A model generated the notes under the pieces. It ran no database searches. It saw only the letters and a program-made list of their open reading frames with translations, and had not been told where the DNA came from. Positions 45,880 to 55,433 of a DNA stretch of 64,000 nucleotides are shown here, piece by piece; positions within the stretch are counted from its first letter, which is position 1; every line of letters starts with the position of its first letter. Made by a program: the position numbers and the translations under genes. The stretch lies in assembly GCA_029449245.1 (NCBI GenBank), contig JANATF010000008.1:1612001-1676000 (forward strand). The letters run 5' to 3'. The DNA comes from Mortierella alpina (lineage: Eukaryota; Mortierellomycota; Mortierellomycetes; Mortierellales; Mortierellaceae).

Positions 45880-47132
45880 TTACTTTCCGGGAACACCCCT
45901 CAAAGCAGGTGCCTCTGTTCCAAACAAATTTCGCGACTCCAAAAAGTCCTCCGAATTCGTGGTATCAAGGACCTGGAGTTCCTTGCGGACATAATCGACC
46001 AATATAGCAATTTGTGCGGGATTACCGCTCGATGTGAACAAGTTTCTAAACAGCAAAATATTGACCATTAACAAAACAAATCCAAAAAAAAACATGCGAG
46101 TGTACCGATGCCTAGCTCTGATGAATTTAACAGGGCCTGCTTACCTCCACAGTGCTGCCGCCATGATAGGATCGTCCTTGCACATGCCTTCGTCATACGC
46201 CAAAACGCCGCCGTGGAACTGTGCCAAAAAGTCGTGCATGTATGTGCTGATGATACGTCCCGACGAGATCTTGTGGTTGTATCTCATGCGGTCCTCAATG
46301 TCGTGGAAAAAGTGGTTCACAAGTTGTTGTTGAAAAACCTTTCCGTGATCCTCTGCGCGAATGCGGACCATCAGCAGCCAAACGTGCAGGTGCGTGATGG
46401 AAAACCACGTCTGAAAGTTGTCAGGCAGTCCGCAGGCTAGAAAAGAACGAAAACATACGTGGTTCAGAAACGATTAGTATCAGGGGACTCTCGCGAAGTG
46501 AAAATACACTATGACAGCAAATTCTCTCTCTCTTTCTCTCGGAGAGAGAGGCAAGAAAAAGCACGTACTATCAATCCAGAACGAGCGCTTGCTCTCCAGC
46601 TGCGCAGCACAGATTTCGTAAAAGTTGTGGGTTGATCTCATGGCAGTCTGACTGACAGTATAGTGGCCTGTGACCTTGGCCAGTCCGCGAAGAAATCCTC
46701 CATAGAATCCTGTAGCTGGTGCCTTAGGCTCGGCTGAGGATTCTGGCGCTACTGCCTTGCTGTCGCTTGAGGACGCCGGTGATGACGATGATTCAGAAAC
46801 TGTTGCCTGTTTTGACTGGATCCAAGAAGTTGCAAACGCCTATTTTAGCCATAAATGAGTATAGGATTCAGTTAGGAAAAGGTTCGAGTGATGAGAAAGG
46901 CCGTAGCTTGAAAGATGTGTGTCTGAACCGTGATCTGGCTTACTCTTGTGGTGTAGGCAGCGACAGGCTTCGAGGCAAGTCCTCTAGCGATGGTCTATGT
47001 CGAACAAAAAGGCTCGTTAAGGTCAGCTCGCAGTACTGGAAATATGTTCCCACACTCCAGACATAGTCCGCATGCAGTGAGCACTACCAAGGCACATACA
47101 AGAGTCGATCTGGCAATGAAGGACTGAGCCAT
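45880..47132 (-). CDS. CBP3: Complex III assembly chaperone CBP3/UQCC1
   Basis: A mitochondrial inner-membrane chaperone that helps cytochrome b synthesis and assembly of ubiquinol-cytochrome c reductase; 270 aa. Exons (minus): 47132-47100, 46994-46944, 46839-46569, 46436-46145, 46045-45880. The N-terminus MAQSFIARSTLTIARGLASKP is a basic, hydroxylated presequence. A Ser-rich spacer leads to FLRGLAKVTGHYTVSQTAMR and NFYEICAAQ. The conserved ubiquinol-cytochrome c chaperone domain follows: TWFSITHLHVWLLMVRIRAE, LVNHFFHDIEDRMRYNHKI and GGVLAYDEGMCKDDPIMAAA. The first exon is only 33 nt. It is divergent from the cystatin gene, with an inverted repeat between them. Confidence 0.92.
46527..46556. 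repeat. CT/GA-rich inverted repeat in a CBP3 intron
   Basis: CTCTCTCTCTTTCTCTC followed by GGAGAGAGAG forms a potential hairpin inside the intron between exons 3 and 4 of CBP3. It is simple-sequence in nature. Confidence 0.6.
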
Positions 47133-47277
47133 GGTGTTGAGGTTGGTGGATGCAAGCAGGTCAGGGCGGCGCCCGATAACATGTTTGTCCAAGGGACAGT
47201 GACGTTGTTAATAGGCAGTCCCGTTCGCTTACCTGCCGCGAGCAAACCTAAGCAACCCAGTATTGCCGCAGGTTCAT

Positions 47278-47355
47278 CGCCAAGAGCCATCAAGAAAGAT
47301 ACAACGACCGCTTAATGGCACTGCATCGTTGTATCTTTCTTGGTGGCTCTGGGCG
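47278..47355. repeat. 30-bp near-perfect inverted repeat with 18-nt spacer
   Basis: Arms 47278-47307 and 47326-47355 pair over 30 positions with two mismatches; the inner core (CAAGAAAGATACAACGA and its complement) is exact. It lies between the divergent start codons of CBP3 (47132) and the cystatin gene (47473). As RNA it would form a very stable hairpin. As DNA it could be a cruciform, a bidirectional operator or the footprint of a small mobile element. Confidence 0.9.
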
Positions 47356-47472
47356 CCAGCTTTGTGGATGACGACAGCATTGGTTTGTCTCACCTAATTG
47401 TATCCCCTATTTCCTTTCTCTTCCCCTGCCCTTCTTTGCTTCTTGACACCCACCGACTGCACAGTATCCTCC

Positions 47473-47967
47473 ATGACGACTCCACCACAACACCTGGCAG
47501 GCGGTATCAGCAAAAACGTCAGAGTCGTTGACAACGACCATCCTCTTGCCGTCCTGGATCCCGCTCTAGACACCCTTCTGATCAATCAGGCACCTCAAAT
47601 TCTTGGTCACTATCGTCGTGCAAAGAATATCCCCAGAGCCAGCAACTCTGCAGACCCCCTCCAGTTCCGGCCCATTCAATTCACTACTCAGGTCGTAGCT
47701 GGCACCAACTATTTCGTCAAACTGCTCGTTATCCACGAGAACCAAGACTCGCCTGGCAACGCAGAGGAATATATTCACGTCAGAATTTTCTATCAACCGT
47801 GGACAGAGACAACGCAATTGACAGGGATCCAGGTCGACAAGCAACTTGCCGACGGCTTTGAGTACGATTTCGAGCCTTTGCCAGAGGATGCACCAACTAG
47901 TGATGTTGCTCAGCTAGAAGATGTTCAGTCGGACCAGGGCATTCTTCCCAGGACGATGATACGCTGA
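47473..47967 (+). CDS. Stefin-type cystatin (cysteine protease inhibitor), single exon
   Basis: A 164-aa intracellular protein with no signal peptide. The papain-inhibiting wedge is visible: an N-terminal Gly pair (LAGGISKN, Gly10-11), the first hairpin QVVAG (73-77) within TTQVVAGTNYFVKLLV, and HVRIFYQPW followed by LTGIQVDKQLADGFEYDF near the end, as in stefins A/B. No disulfide Cys are present, again as in stefins. The protein is longer than the roughly 98 aa of animal stefins by an N-terminal extension and an acidic C-terminal tail. Expected role: inhibition of papain-like cysteine proteases in the cytosol or after release. Cystatins are uncommon in fungi. Confidence 0.85.
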   Translation: MTTPPQHLAGGISKNVRVVDNDHPLAVLDPALDTLLINQAPQILGHYRRAKNIPRASNSADPLQFRPIQFTTQVVAGTNYFVKLLVIHENQDSPGNAEEYIHVRIFYQPWTETTQLTGIQVDKQLADGFEYDFEPLPEDAPTSDVAQLEDVQSDQGILPRTMIR

Positions 47968-48227
47968 CTAATAAAATAAGCAGCCGGGTCTATCCTGGAG
48001 TTCCGCGAGGCTATCTGTCTCGTGTTCCTGAAGTTCGATAAGCCCCCCCACTACCGGAAGGAAGGAAGAAGCGTATGCACGCACACTCTAAGCACAGGTA
48101 GAGAGTGGCGTCTGTCCTTGATCTTCATCCCTCGCTTCGCGGTCCAATTCCTTTAAGAATGAATACAGTCCTACTTGTATTAGCAGCGTGCTGATATCCT
48201 ATTCCTATCGAAATATGTTGTCCTTGT

Positions 48228-49046
48228 CTAAGGCAAGGCCAGAGTACCCTTGGGTGGTGGCGTCCAGTTCTCAAAAGCCTTGCCAGCAGCCTTCAGCTCC
48301 TCATACTCACGATCCTCTTTCTCGCACTCCTCTTTGTTCAACACCCTCAGGATCTTGGCAGGGTTACCACCTACGATGGTGTAGGGAGGCACGTTCTTGG
48401 TCACGACACTGCCAGCACCGATGGTGACGCCGTCACCAATTGTCACTCCAGGGCAGATGATAACCCCACCTCCGACCCAGACATCGTTTCCAATCTTGAT
48501 AGGCATTCCAAACTCGATGCCCTTGGATCGAATCAGTGGGTTGATAGGATGGGCCGCTGCAAAGATCTGGACATTGGGTGCAAAAAAGACGTTGTTGCCA
48601 ATCTCGATATTACAAATATCGAGGATTACGCAGTTGAAGTTCATGTAGACGCCATCGCCCATGATGATGTTGGAGCCGTAGTCATAGCTAAATGGAGGCT
48701 CGATCCAGCAGTTCTTGCCAATTCTGCCACGGGTCATGAGATGCAGGAGTGCCTGACGCTTGAGTAGTTCCTCGGGTGAGTTCTGTGTTGTCTTGTTGTA
48801 GATCTGCATGATATCCCGTGCACGCCGGCGCTCGAGGACAAGGACGGGATCGGAAGGGTCGTAGACCTTGGCGGCGAGCATGAGCTGCTTCTGGGTTTGG
48901 TCGAGATTAGGGCTCACGGGTGTGATCTTGTACTCTTGCTCGAGCTTTGCAGCGTACTCTTCAATGGACATGGTAGGCTTGATGGATGCAGGGGTGGTGG
49001 AGGCCGTGGAGTTGCTGGCGACGATAGAGACGTTCGATTCAAGCAT
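48228..49046 (-). CDS. Maltose/galactoside-type O-acetyltransferase (hexapeptide, NodL/LacA family)
   Basis: A 272-aa, intronless acetyl-CoA-dependent sugar O-acetyltransferase. After an extension of about 25 Ser/Thr-rich residues, the maltose acetyltransferase N-terminal helix follows. The left-handed beta helix shows hexapeptide repeats (IEPPFSYDYGSNIIMGDGVY, ILDICNIEIGNNVFFAPNV, IKIGNDVWVGGGVIICPGV, IGDGVTIGAGSVVTKNVPP). The catalytic His166 lies in AAAHPINP and the fold ends YTIVGGNPAKILR. Fungal members acetylate free sugars, glucosides or related metabolites; the acceptor is unknown. Lack of introns may reflect bacterial origin. A minus-strand TATA lies about 150 bp upstream. Confidence 0.92.
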   Translation of the reverse strand: MLESNVSIVASNSTASTTPASIKPTMSIEEYAAKLEQEYKITPVSPNLDQTQKQLMLAAKVYDPSDPVLVLERRRARDIMQIYNKTTQNSPEELLKRQALLHLMTRGRIGKNCWIEPPFSYDYGSNIIMGDGVYMNFNCVILDICNIEIGNNVFFAPNVQIFAAAHPINPLIRSKGIEFGMPIKIGNDVWVGGGVIICPGVTIGDGVTIGAGSVVTKNVPPYTIVGGNPAKILRVLNKEECEKEDREYEELKAAGKAFENWTPPPKGTLALP

Positions 49047-49194
49047 GGTATATGTATTTATAATGCCGGTTGTCCGCAAACTAAAGAGAGACCTTGCGTC
49101 TTTGCGAGGAGGGAATTGTATCTTTGGGAGTGAGTGAGTGAAGAACGAATGAGGAGGGTAATGAGGAACAGTGCAGTGCGAAAGGCACACCTAC

Positions 49195-49201
49195 TTTTAT
49201 A
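49195..49201 (-). promoter_or_regulatory. TATA box of the O-acetyltransferase gene
   Basis: TATAAAA on the minus strand lies about 150 bp upstream of the ATG at 49046. Confidence 0.5.
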
Positions 49202-50050
49202 CTGTTCCTGCGTGGTGCGTGGGGAGTGATACAAATTGACCTTTGTGCTGTCCCTCCATACCCCTGATGAGGGTTCAGCAAACCTTCTTTTCATGGGCAG
49301 CATATTTTCCGGGGACCCAACGTTGCGCCCAGAGATACAATAATGGCGATCTTCGTGGCCCGCGAGCTGTTCTCGCCTTGCCACGTAACCAACCTTGATG
49401 CTGGGTATCGGCATTGTGGGCTGAATGCGATCGTGTCCATGAATAGCTAGCTTTTTTTGCCTTCTTTTTTACAACAACAAAGTCTCCTTGCAGCCGGGAA
49501 GGAGGAGTGCACGCCGCCCACCTTGGTGTTGTTATATTACTAATGCGCTCACGGTGCAGAGTCAAAGGTCCTTTTTCCTTCTTGGCCTCTGATGGAAGTA
49601 TGCCTCCACTTGGCTCTGAATCATTGCATCATTGGAACCGTGCACACCTGCACCCTCTCATCCATTGCCCATCGAACCCCGTCTAATCAGTCCTGTGGGT
49701 TTGTGTAGTAGTCATCAAAGTGCCTCGCCCGATGGCGACGAATAGCAATGCAGCCTGTTGTATGTCGTGTGTGTGTGCGCGCACTCCTTTTTTTTATTCG
49801 TTCGTTTTTAAGGCGTGCGGCTCCATCTCCTTTTCCCTCTCTGCCCTTTTCCCTTTCCTCGCCTCATCGCGAGTTGCTGCCGATCTCTCTCTTGCTCGCT
49901 CTCGCTCTCTCTCTCGCTCTTGCTCTGGGCTATCCTTTCCTCGCCTCTAGTCCACCACTGGACTATCCCCTTGGTCCTTGCTCGTCTTTTGCGTAGCCTT
50001 TTCTTCTCTTCTTTCAGTCTGGGAGGACCCCAATTGGACGGGACACCAGT
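49202..50050. other. Intergenic region and C/T-rich PP1 leader
   Basis: No gene is supported between the divergent acetyltransferase and PP1 genes. From about 49790 to 50010 it is pyrimidine-rich with CTCGCTCT-type repeats, probably the PP1 5' leader. Confidence 0.5.
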
Positions 50051-51652
50051 ATGGCCGAAACCACCAACTTCAACATCGACTCAATCATCGAGCGGCTACT
50101 GGAAGGTACGACGCATTCTCTTCCTTCAGGCTAACTCTCAGAGCTCCTCTCCCCGCTCAATCCCCCCACCTCACAGTTGAGCTGGCTGTTCAAGCTGTTC
50201 TAGTACAGTAGCTGCGTTGTTGTCACTTGTCATTAACCAAAAAGTTTTCTCATTTGATTCCGTCACTAGTCAGAGGCTCAAGACCAGGAAAGCAGGTCCA
50301 GCTGGCAGAGAACGAAATCAAGTTCTTGTGTACAGAGGCCCGCGAGATCTTCATCAACCAGCCCATTCTCCTTGAACTGGAAGCGCCAATAAAGATCTGC
50401 GGTAGGTCTAACGAACAGTGTCAACTTTGAGCCCGTGGGCATACTCCATGCACAGGATGGCTCCATCTATTGGTCCAAAGGGAAAGCACAGGGGACAAGA
50501 CCACCAACACCAACAAGGAGAACACAAAGGAGGGGCTAGGGAAACACTTGCTCAAACCTGAAGCAGGTGGACTGACACTTTTTTTTGACGACCGTTTTTG
50601 CGCTATAGGTGACATTCACGGACAGTATTTTGACCTTCTCCGCCTGTTCGAGTACGGTGGTTTCCCACCAGAGGCCAACTACCTCTTCTTGGGCGACTAT
50701 GTCGATCGTGGCAAGCAGTCGCTTGAGACAATCTGCTTGCTACTGGCTTACAAGATCAAGTACCCAGAAAACTTTTTTATCCTCCGCGGCAACCACGAAT
50801 GTGCCAGCATCAATCGGATCTATGGCTTCTATGACGAATGCAAGCGCAGATACAACATCAAGTTATGGAAGACTTTCACGGACTGCTTCAACTGTCTCCC
50901 TGTAGCCGCCATCATTGACGAAAAGATTTTAACCATGCACGGAGGACTGTCGCCCGACTTGTTGAACATGGAGCAGATCCGCAGAGTGATGCGCCCTACG
51001 GATGTCCCTGACACTGGTAAGGTGCCCTTGCTGAGCTCGAGAGATGAGATGAGATGCAATTATATCTTTTCTTGTTTTGACAGGTAGCCTTGTGTTAACC
51101 CACCTGCCTATCATCACAACCATGCCCATTACAGGACTTTTGTGCGATCTCTTGTGGTCTGATCCCGACAAGGACATTGCTGGATGGAGCGAGAACGATC
51201 GCGGTGTGTCATTTACTTTCGGACCGGACGTTGTGAGTAGGTTCCTGCAGAAACACGACATGGATTTGATCTGCCGCGCCCACCAGGTTGTCGAGGATGG
51301 TTATGAGTTCTTTGCGAAGCGACAGCTTGTCACATTGTTCTCTGCACCCAACTACTGCGGTGAATTTGATAACGCGGGAGCAATGATGAGCGTGGATGAG
51401 ACGCTGATGTGCTCGTTTCAGGTAAGCAAGGGCGCAGATGCCTGATCGACACGGTTCCACATAGCTGAGAGGCGCCAGATGGTTGTTAACAAGCCTTGAA
51501 TGCCGCAATGTCTCGCATTGCCTGCCCTGAAATAGATTCTAAAGCCAGCCGAAAAGAAGCAAAAGTACTCGTACGGTGGCGGATTGGGATCCAACCGGCC
51601 AGTGACACCACCACGCGGAAAGAAAAAGAAGGAGATGGCTAAGGTTACGTAA
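50051..51652 (+). CDS. GLC7: Serine/threonine protein phosphatase PP1 catalytic subunit (GLC7)
   Basis: The PP1 catalytic subunit that acts in glycogen metabolism, mitosis and transcription with many regulatory partners; 332 aa. Exons: 50051-50105, 50270-50401, 50609-51016, 51135-51421, 51536-51652. Metal and substrate motifs are complete: [60 protein letters not shown], and [20 protein letters not shown], which contains the inhibitor-binding loop. The C-terminus has TPPR (PVTPPRGK), the CDK-phosphorylated inhibitory site of PP1. Very strong conservation makes the identity certain; it is not PP2A, which ends in DYFL. Confidence 0.97.
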
Positions 51653-52426
51653 AAGCGAGTCGAAAGGGAGCTGGAAGGACAAAGCGATATCCATAGACAA
51701 AGAGCTCCAGAGGATGAATCGTTATCAGTTTTCCAGGGACGGAACAATCCGCACGATGATAAATTCATATTTTCTTTTCTTTGCTCAGGGGAACTCGCTT
51801 GTCCAATCATGGTGCCCGCGTTAGGGTGGTCATTCGAGCCATTCCAGTCTGCACCAAGATTGTCCTCTTGCAGGCGTCCTTCGTGCCTCCTTTGTCACTC
51901 TTCTCTTTTCCTTCTTCTCCGTGTTGACCACCTACAGCTCGTCAATGCTGACTTTGACCGCGTTGACCGCATCGGTGGGCCTCGTCGTGGCCCCTCACAC
52001 CCTCTCACCTTGGATCTTGACCCTCTGAACACAAGAAACCCCCCCTCGGTCTCCTGCCTCTCGTAGCCGTGCAACTCTGCCTCTGTCGCCCCTTTCTGTG
52101 TCGAGTCAAACTTTGTTACCACCTTGCTCCTTAAGAGTCGTCTCAAACGCGCTGCGTTTGAGACCGAGGACATTCCTTTTTGGCCTGCCCCGATCAACGA
52201 TGCTGGCTTGTCATTCACTCATCAACCTGATTCCTGCGCTCCCACCTTGCTCACGTTGTTGACCATCATTCCTCAGCAATCGCAGTTGGCAGATTGCTAC
52301 GCTTACTGCTTAAGAAAGTGGCCAAAAGAAACACCTCCACGCCTTATTTTGATATCATTAGCACAGCTCAAGATCAACTCTTCACTGCTTCCCTACTTAC
52401 TTTTCGACTGCGCCTGTCACACCAGC
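51653..52426. other. Intergenic region upstream of the OB-fold gene
   Basis: No gene is supported. Overlapping short frames on both strands lack homology. The region contains a perfect 11-bp palindrome and C/T-rich leader sequence. Confidence 0.45.
52140..52164. repeat. Perfect 11-bp inverted repeat with 3-nt spacer
   Basis: GTCTCAAACGC and its exact reverse complement flank GCT, about 260 bp upstream of the OB-fold start codon. It could be a dimeric factor site or an RNA hairpin in the 5' leader. Confidence 0.85.
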
Positions 52427-53479
52427 ATGTCTTCCATCCATTGTAAGTGCGCGATACAAGTGCGTGAGGTTTGCGCTCTTTCGTTTGCTTTAACAAACTA
52501 CTGAAATCGCGTGTCCAATCCTCCAGTCGTCAACGTCGCGTCCTTGGTCCCCAACCAGCGTCACTGTAATCTAAAGCTTCGTGTTTTGTCCGTCGAGACC
52601 ATTGCCGAGACAATCGATCCCGAGAGTATGTTTGGCAGCAAGATTGTTGAGACTTGATCAAGGTGGTATGATAATATGACCTGACCTGTATCCCACATAT
52701 CTTGCTCACCCTGATTAGCCGGTAGGATCATACAATCTGCAGAGGCAATAGTAGGAGATGAAACCGCCTGCATCTTGCTGAACCTCAAGAATGGCAAGTT
52801 CCTTTCGTGGCCATAGGTTGCTTTTCTTCCAGCGTGTGTCTTTGGGGTGGTGAAAATGTCCTCTAAAAACGTCGTCGTTACCTTTACAGATCAAGTCAAC
52901 CTTTTGGCTCGTAACGCAAGACTGCAGCTATTGAATGCCCAAGTGAATATGTATCGTGGATTTATGCGTCTTGAGGTGGATGAGGAGGAGGGGGAGGAAG
53001 GAAACCATGACACAAACGATGGTAGCCGAGAGAGAGCATCCATTACCGCGATCATGGACGATGAAGACGTGGATAGTCCAATAGAGCAGAGGGACCAGGA
53101 TGGTAGTGGAGCTGCAGCCATGACAACGGTGGTTCCTCCGAACCACTCAGAGACAAACTCCTCCTTCTCCACAGCAGCTGCATCTTCTTCAATACCCACA
53201 GTGGCCACCGTGTCCTCAGAAACATCAGCGGCAGTGGTCACGCCAGCGTATTTGGGTCTCGCCTCACCACCGACGAATGGCTCAGGCCCATCATCTTCAG
53301 CACCTTCAGCAACAGCATTGTCAGCAATAGCCTTATCGGCCTCGACATTGCCATCAACAAGCCGCGACCAGATGGAAGTGGAGATGCGGTTAGGAACAGG
53401 CGGAAGTGTCTCCTTGATGGAGTATTATCGTACCATGGAGTACACGTACTTTTCGACTGTGGAACCAGTGGGTCGCTAG
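52427..53479 (+). CDS. Single-stranded nucleic-acid-binding OB-fold protein (At4g28440/SOSS-B type)
   Basis: A 259-aa protein. Exons: 52427-52442, 52527-52625, 52719-52793, 52890-53479. Residues about 5-95 form an OB fold of the type shared by plant At4g28440-like proteins and SOSS-B/hSSB: VASLVPNQRHCNLKLRVLSV, IIQSAEAIVGDETACILLNL, NDQVNLLARNARLQLLNAQ and YRGFMRLEVDE. The C-terminal 160 residues are Ser/Thr/Ala-rich and look disordered. Likely role: binding single-stranded DNA or RNA in repair or mRNA handling. The third intron starts with GC (GCAAGT) rather than GT. This is needed to keep the GDET..NDQ core in frame, since reading through gives an early stop. Confidence 0.78.
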
Positions 53480-53784
53480 CGAGCACTTGGAGAGGCATTG
53501 TTAGTAAAAGGAATATATATTTAGGGAGGAGAAGTACGCCGATCCTGGACTATGGCTTTTGCGTTAGTATATGCAATGATGTCAAGGTTGTTCAACTTAA
53601 ACACAAAGCATGACGATGAAGAATGTATTTGTATTTACAAGAGCAAAAAATAAAGGTGGCCGTTGAAAAAACACCACCTGCAGCGTCAGATGTCAGAACA
53701 ATAACAATGAGGCACACCGTAATGATCATGTCATCGCTGTCAGCCGAGCAGGATTACCTTTGATCCGTGCCCTTGAATCTGAGC

Positions 53785-53791
53785 TATAAAA
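53785..53791 (+). promoter_or_regulatory. TATA box of the DUF4203 gene
   Basis: TATAAAA lies 169 bp upstream of the ATG at 53954; the leader after it is C/T-rich. The rest of 53480-53953 has no coding signal. Confidence 0.5.
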
Positions 53792-53953
53792 GCACCCTCT
53801 AAACCTCTCTAGGTTTGTTCTATATTCGTTCTTCATCCATCTACGCCTCATCCTCATTGCTAGCCCAAGGAGCCTCGTTTCTCACTTCTCTCTGCATAAA
53901 CCACTCTCATACACGCATATACCAACACTCACTTGCTGCTTATCCAGTATACC

Positions 53954-54844
53954 ATGTCATCCTTCACAGCACTGCCAAAAAGCACGCGCTCTGCGATACG
54001 ATGCGCTCCCATGTACCTCCTAGTGTGCTTGTCAGCACTCCTCAACATCCTGACACAGGCGGCCCCGGTCAAGAGACCAGACGACAACGGCAACGACAGC
54101 TCTCTACGAAACGGGCCTTATAATCTCTCAGTCCAAGGCGGGATTGCAGGCGTGATCCTCATCATCTTTGGACTTGTTCTCTGCTTCTTTGGTGTCCGCT
54201 TCTTCCGAGTTTGCATGTTCTTGATCGGCTTCTATTTCTTTGGCAACATCACCTACATCGGTATGGCGAACGGCGGCGTCACATCCGAAACCTTGCTGCT
54301 GGTCATTTCGATCATTGTCGGCATCTTGGGCGGTCTACTCTTTGTCTGCTGCTCACGGCTGGGCGTTGCAGTCCTTGGCGCGCTGGCGCTGTACTCCTTG
54401 GGCCTTTGGATCTTGGGCTGGAAGTCTGGCGGTTTGATCACGTCCTCGGTCGGTCGTGGCATTTTGCTTGGAGTTCTTGCAGTTGTTGGATTCTTCCTTG
54501 GACTCTGTCGCGAGCATGAGACAGTCATTATTGGATCCGCGATCGTTGGCGCTTACTCGTTTGTCGCTGGTGTGGACATTTTTGCACACACTGGGTTCAT
54601 CAATGCCACGGACTCCTTCATCAACTCCAAGAACAAGGTCGACAACAGGGTCGGTACCCTCTCCGGCGGTGCTTATGCTCTCTTGGCCACATTTATTGTG
54701 TTGGCGCTCTTGGGCATGGCTGTTCAGTTCCACATGTGGGGCCGCCGTGCATTCCGACCTGCAGGTCGCCCAGTCGCAGGCAACAACGTCGTTTACACTG
54801 AGAAGCCTAGCCGATTTGGAGGCCTCTTCCGTCGCCGCAACTAA
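53954..54844 (+). CDS. DUF4203 multi-pass membrane protein (TMEM198/TM7SF3-like)
   Basis: A 296-aa intronless membrane protein. A signal peptide (MYLLVCLSALLNILTQA) is followed by a short luminal segment with an N-glycosylation site. Seven hydrophobic helices follow: GIAGVILIIFGLVLCFFGVRFFRV, LLLVISIIVGILGGLLFVCC and so on. The pattern FGVRFFRVCMFLIGFYFFG, then a Gly-rich helix GILGGLLF, is that of DUF4203, shared with animal TMEM198 and the C-terminal half of TM7SF3. The C-terminus is basic and cytosolic. Its biochemical role in fungi is not known; plasma-membrane or vacuolar location is inferred from the helices. Confidence 0.8.
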   Translation: MSSFTALPKSTRSAIRCAPMYLLVCLSALLNILTQAAPVKRPDDNGNDSSLRNGPYNLSVQGGIAGVILIIFGLVLCFFGVRFFRVCMFLIGFYFFGNITYIGMANGGVTSETLLLVISIIVGILGGLLFVCCSRLGVAVLGALALYSLGLWILGWKSGGLITSSVGRGILLGVLAVVGFFLGLCREHETVIIGSAIVGAYSFVAGVDIFAHTGFINATDSFINSKNKVDNRVGTLSGGAYALLATFIVLALLGMAVQFHMWGRRAFRPAGRPVAGNNVVYTEKPSRFGGLFRRRN

Positions 54845-55433
54845 GGAGCCATACTCCCTTTTTTGCACACTGTATTCTATCAACGCCTATATTATATAAT
54901 ACTCGCAATAAAAAAAATTGCCCTGTAAGTCCGTTGAGCCGTGTCCGCCCGTGTGGTCCATCTGACCCCCGCTTGCAGCCCGATGATTGGCCGCGGGGGT
55001 GGTCTGGGGTTCACTGGCTCGTGCGAAACGCAGTATCCAAGCCATGCCGCTGCGAATTTTTCTTCCTGTCCTCTCCCCCTCTTCTTTTCTCCTTTTTGCG
55101 CTGAACACTTCCTCCTCTCTGAAACGTCCCCACCACCGCTTCTGATGTTCTTTCCCGCTACATGAGCTCTACTCAAGGAAGCACCTTTGTCCCGCATCAG
55201 ATTCTGCACAGGGTAGGCACAACATATTCCCAATCGCAGTGGAAGCCATGTGCCGTCGTAGTGGTCTCCTAACTATACCCTCGTCTTTATCGCAATCCGT
55301 CTTCGACTACATCTTCGTCCACCACAACTCACACCCATAGTCCAGCGATGGTCCACCAGCAGCCGCGCTGCGACATCACCGCAGGTCGGTGGATCGCATA
55401 TGGCCGCCTGCGCTGGAAGTCAAACTAGCTCGA
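54845..55433. other. Intergenic region with polyA signal and putative leader
   Basis: Contains AATAAA at 54907-54912, 63 nt after the DUF4203 stop. The following 500 bp show no gene. An ATG at 55348 opens only a 26-codon frame ending at 55428 and may be an upstream ORF for the next gene. Confidence 0.5.

Noticed and set aside
51895-52218. 107-residue basic minus-strand frame between PP1 and the OB-fold gene
   Set aside because: Low-complexity, overlaps a plus-strand frame of similar length, no homology; treated as non-coding.
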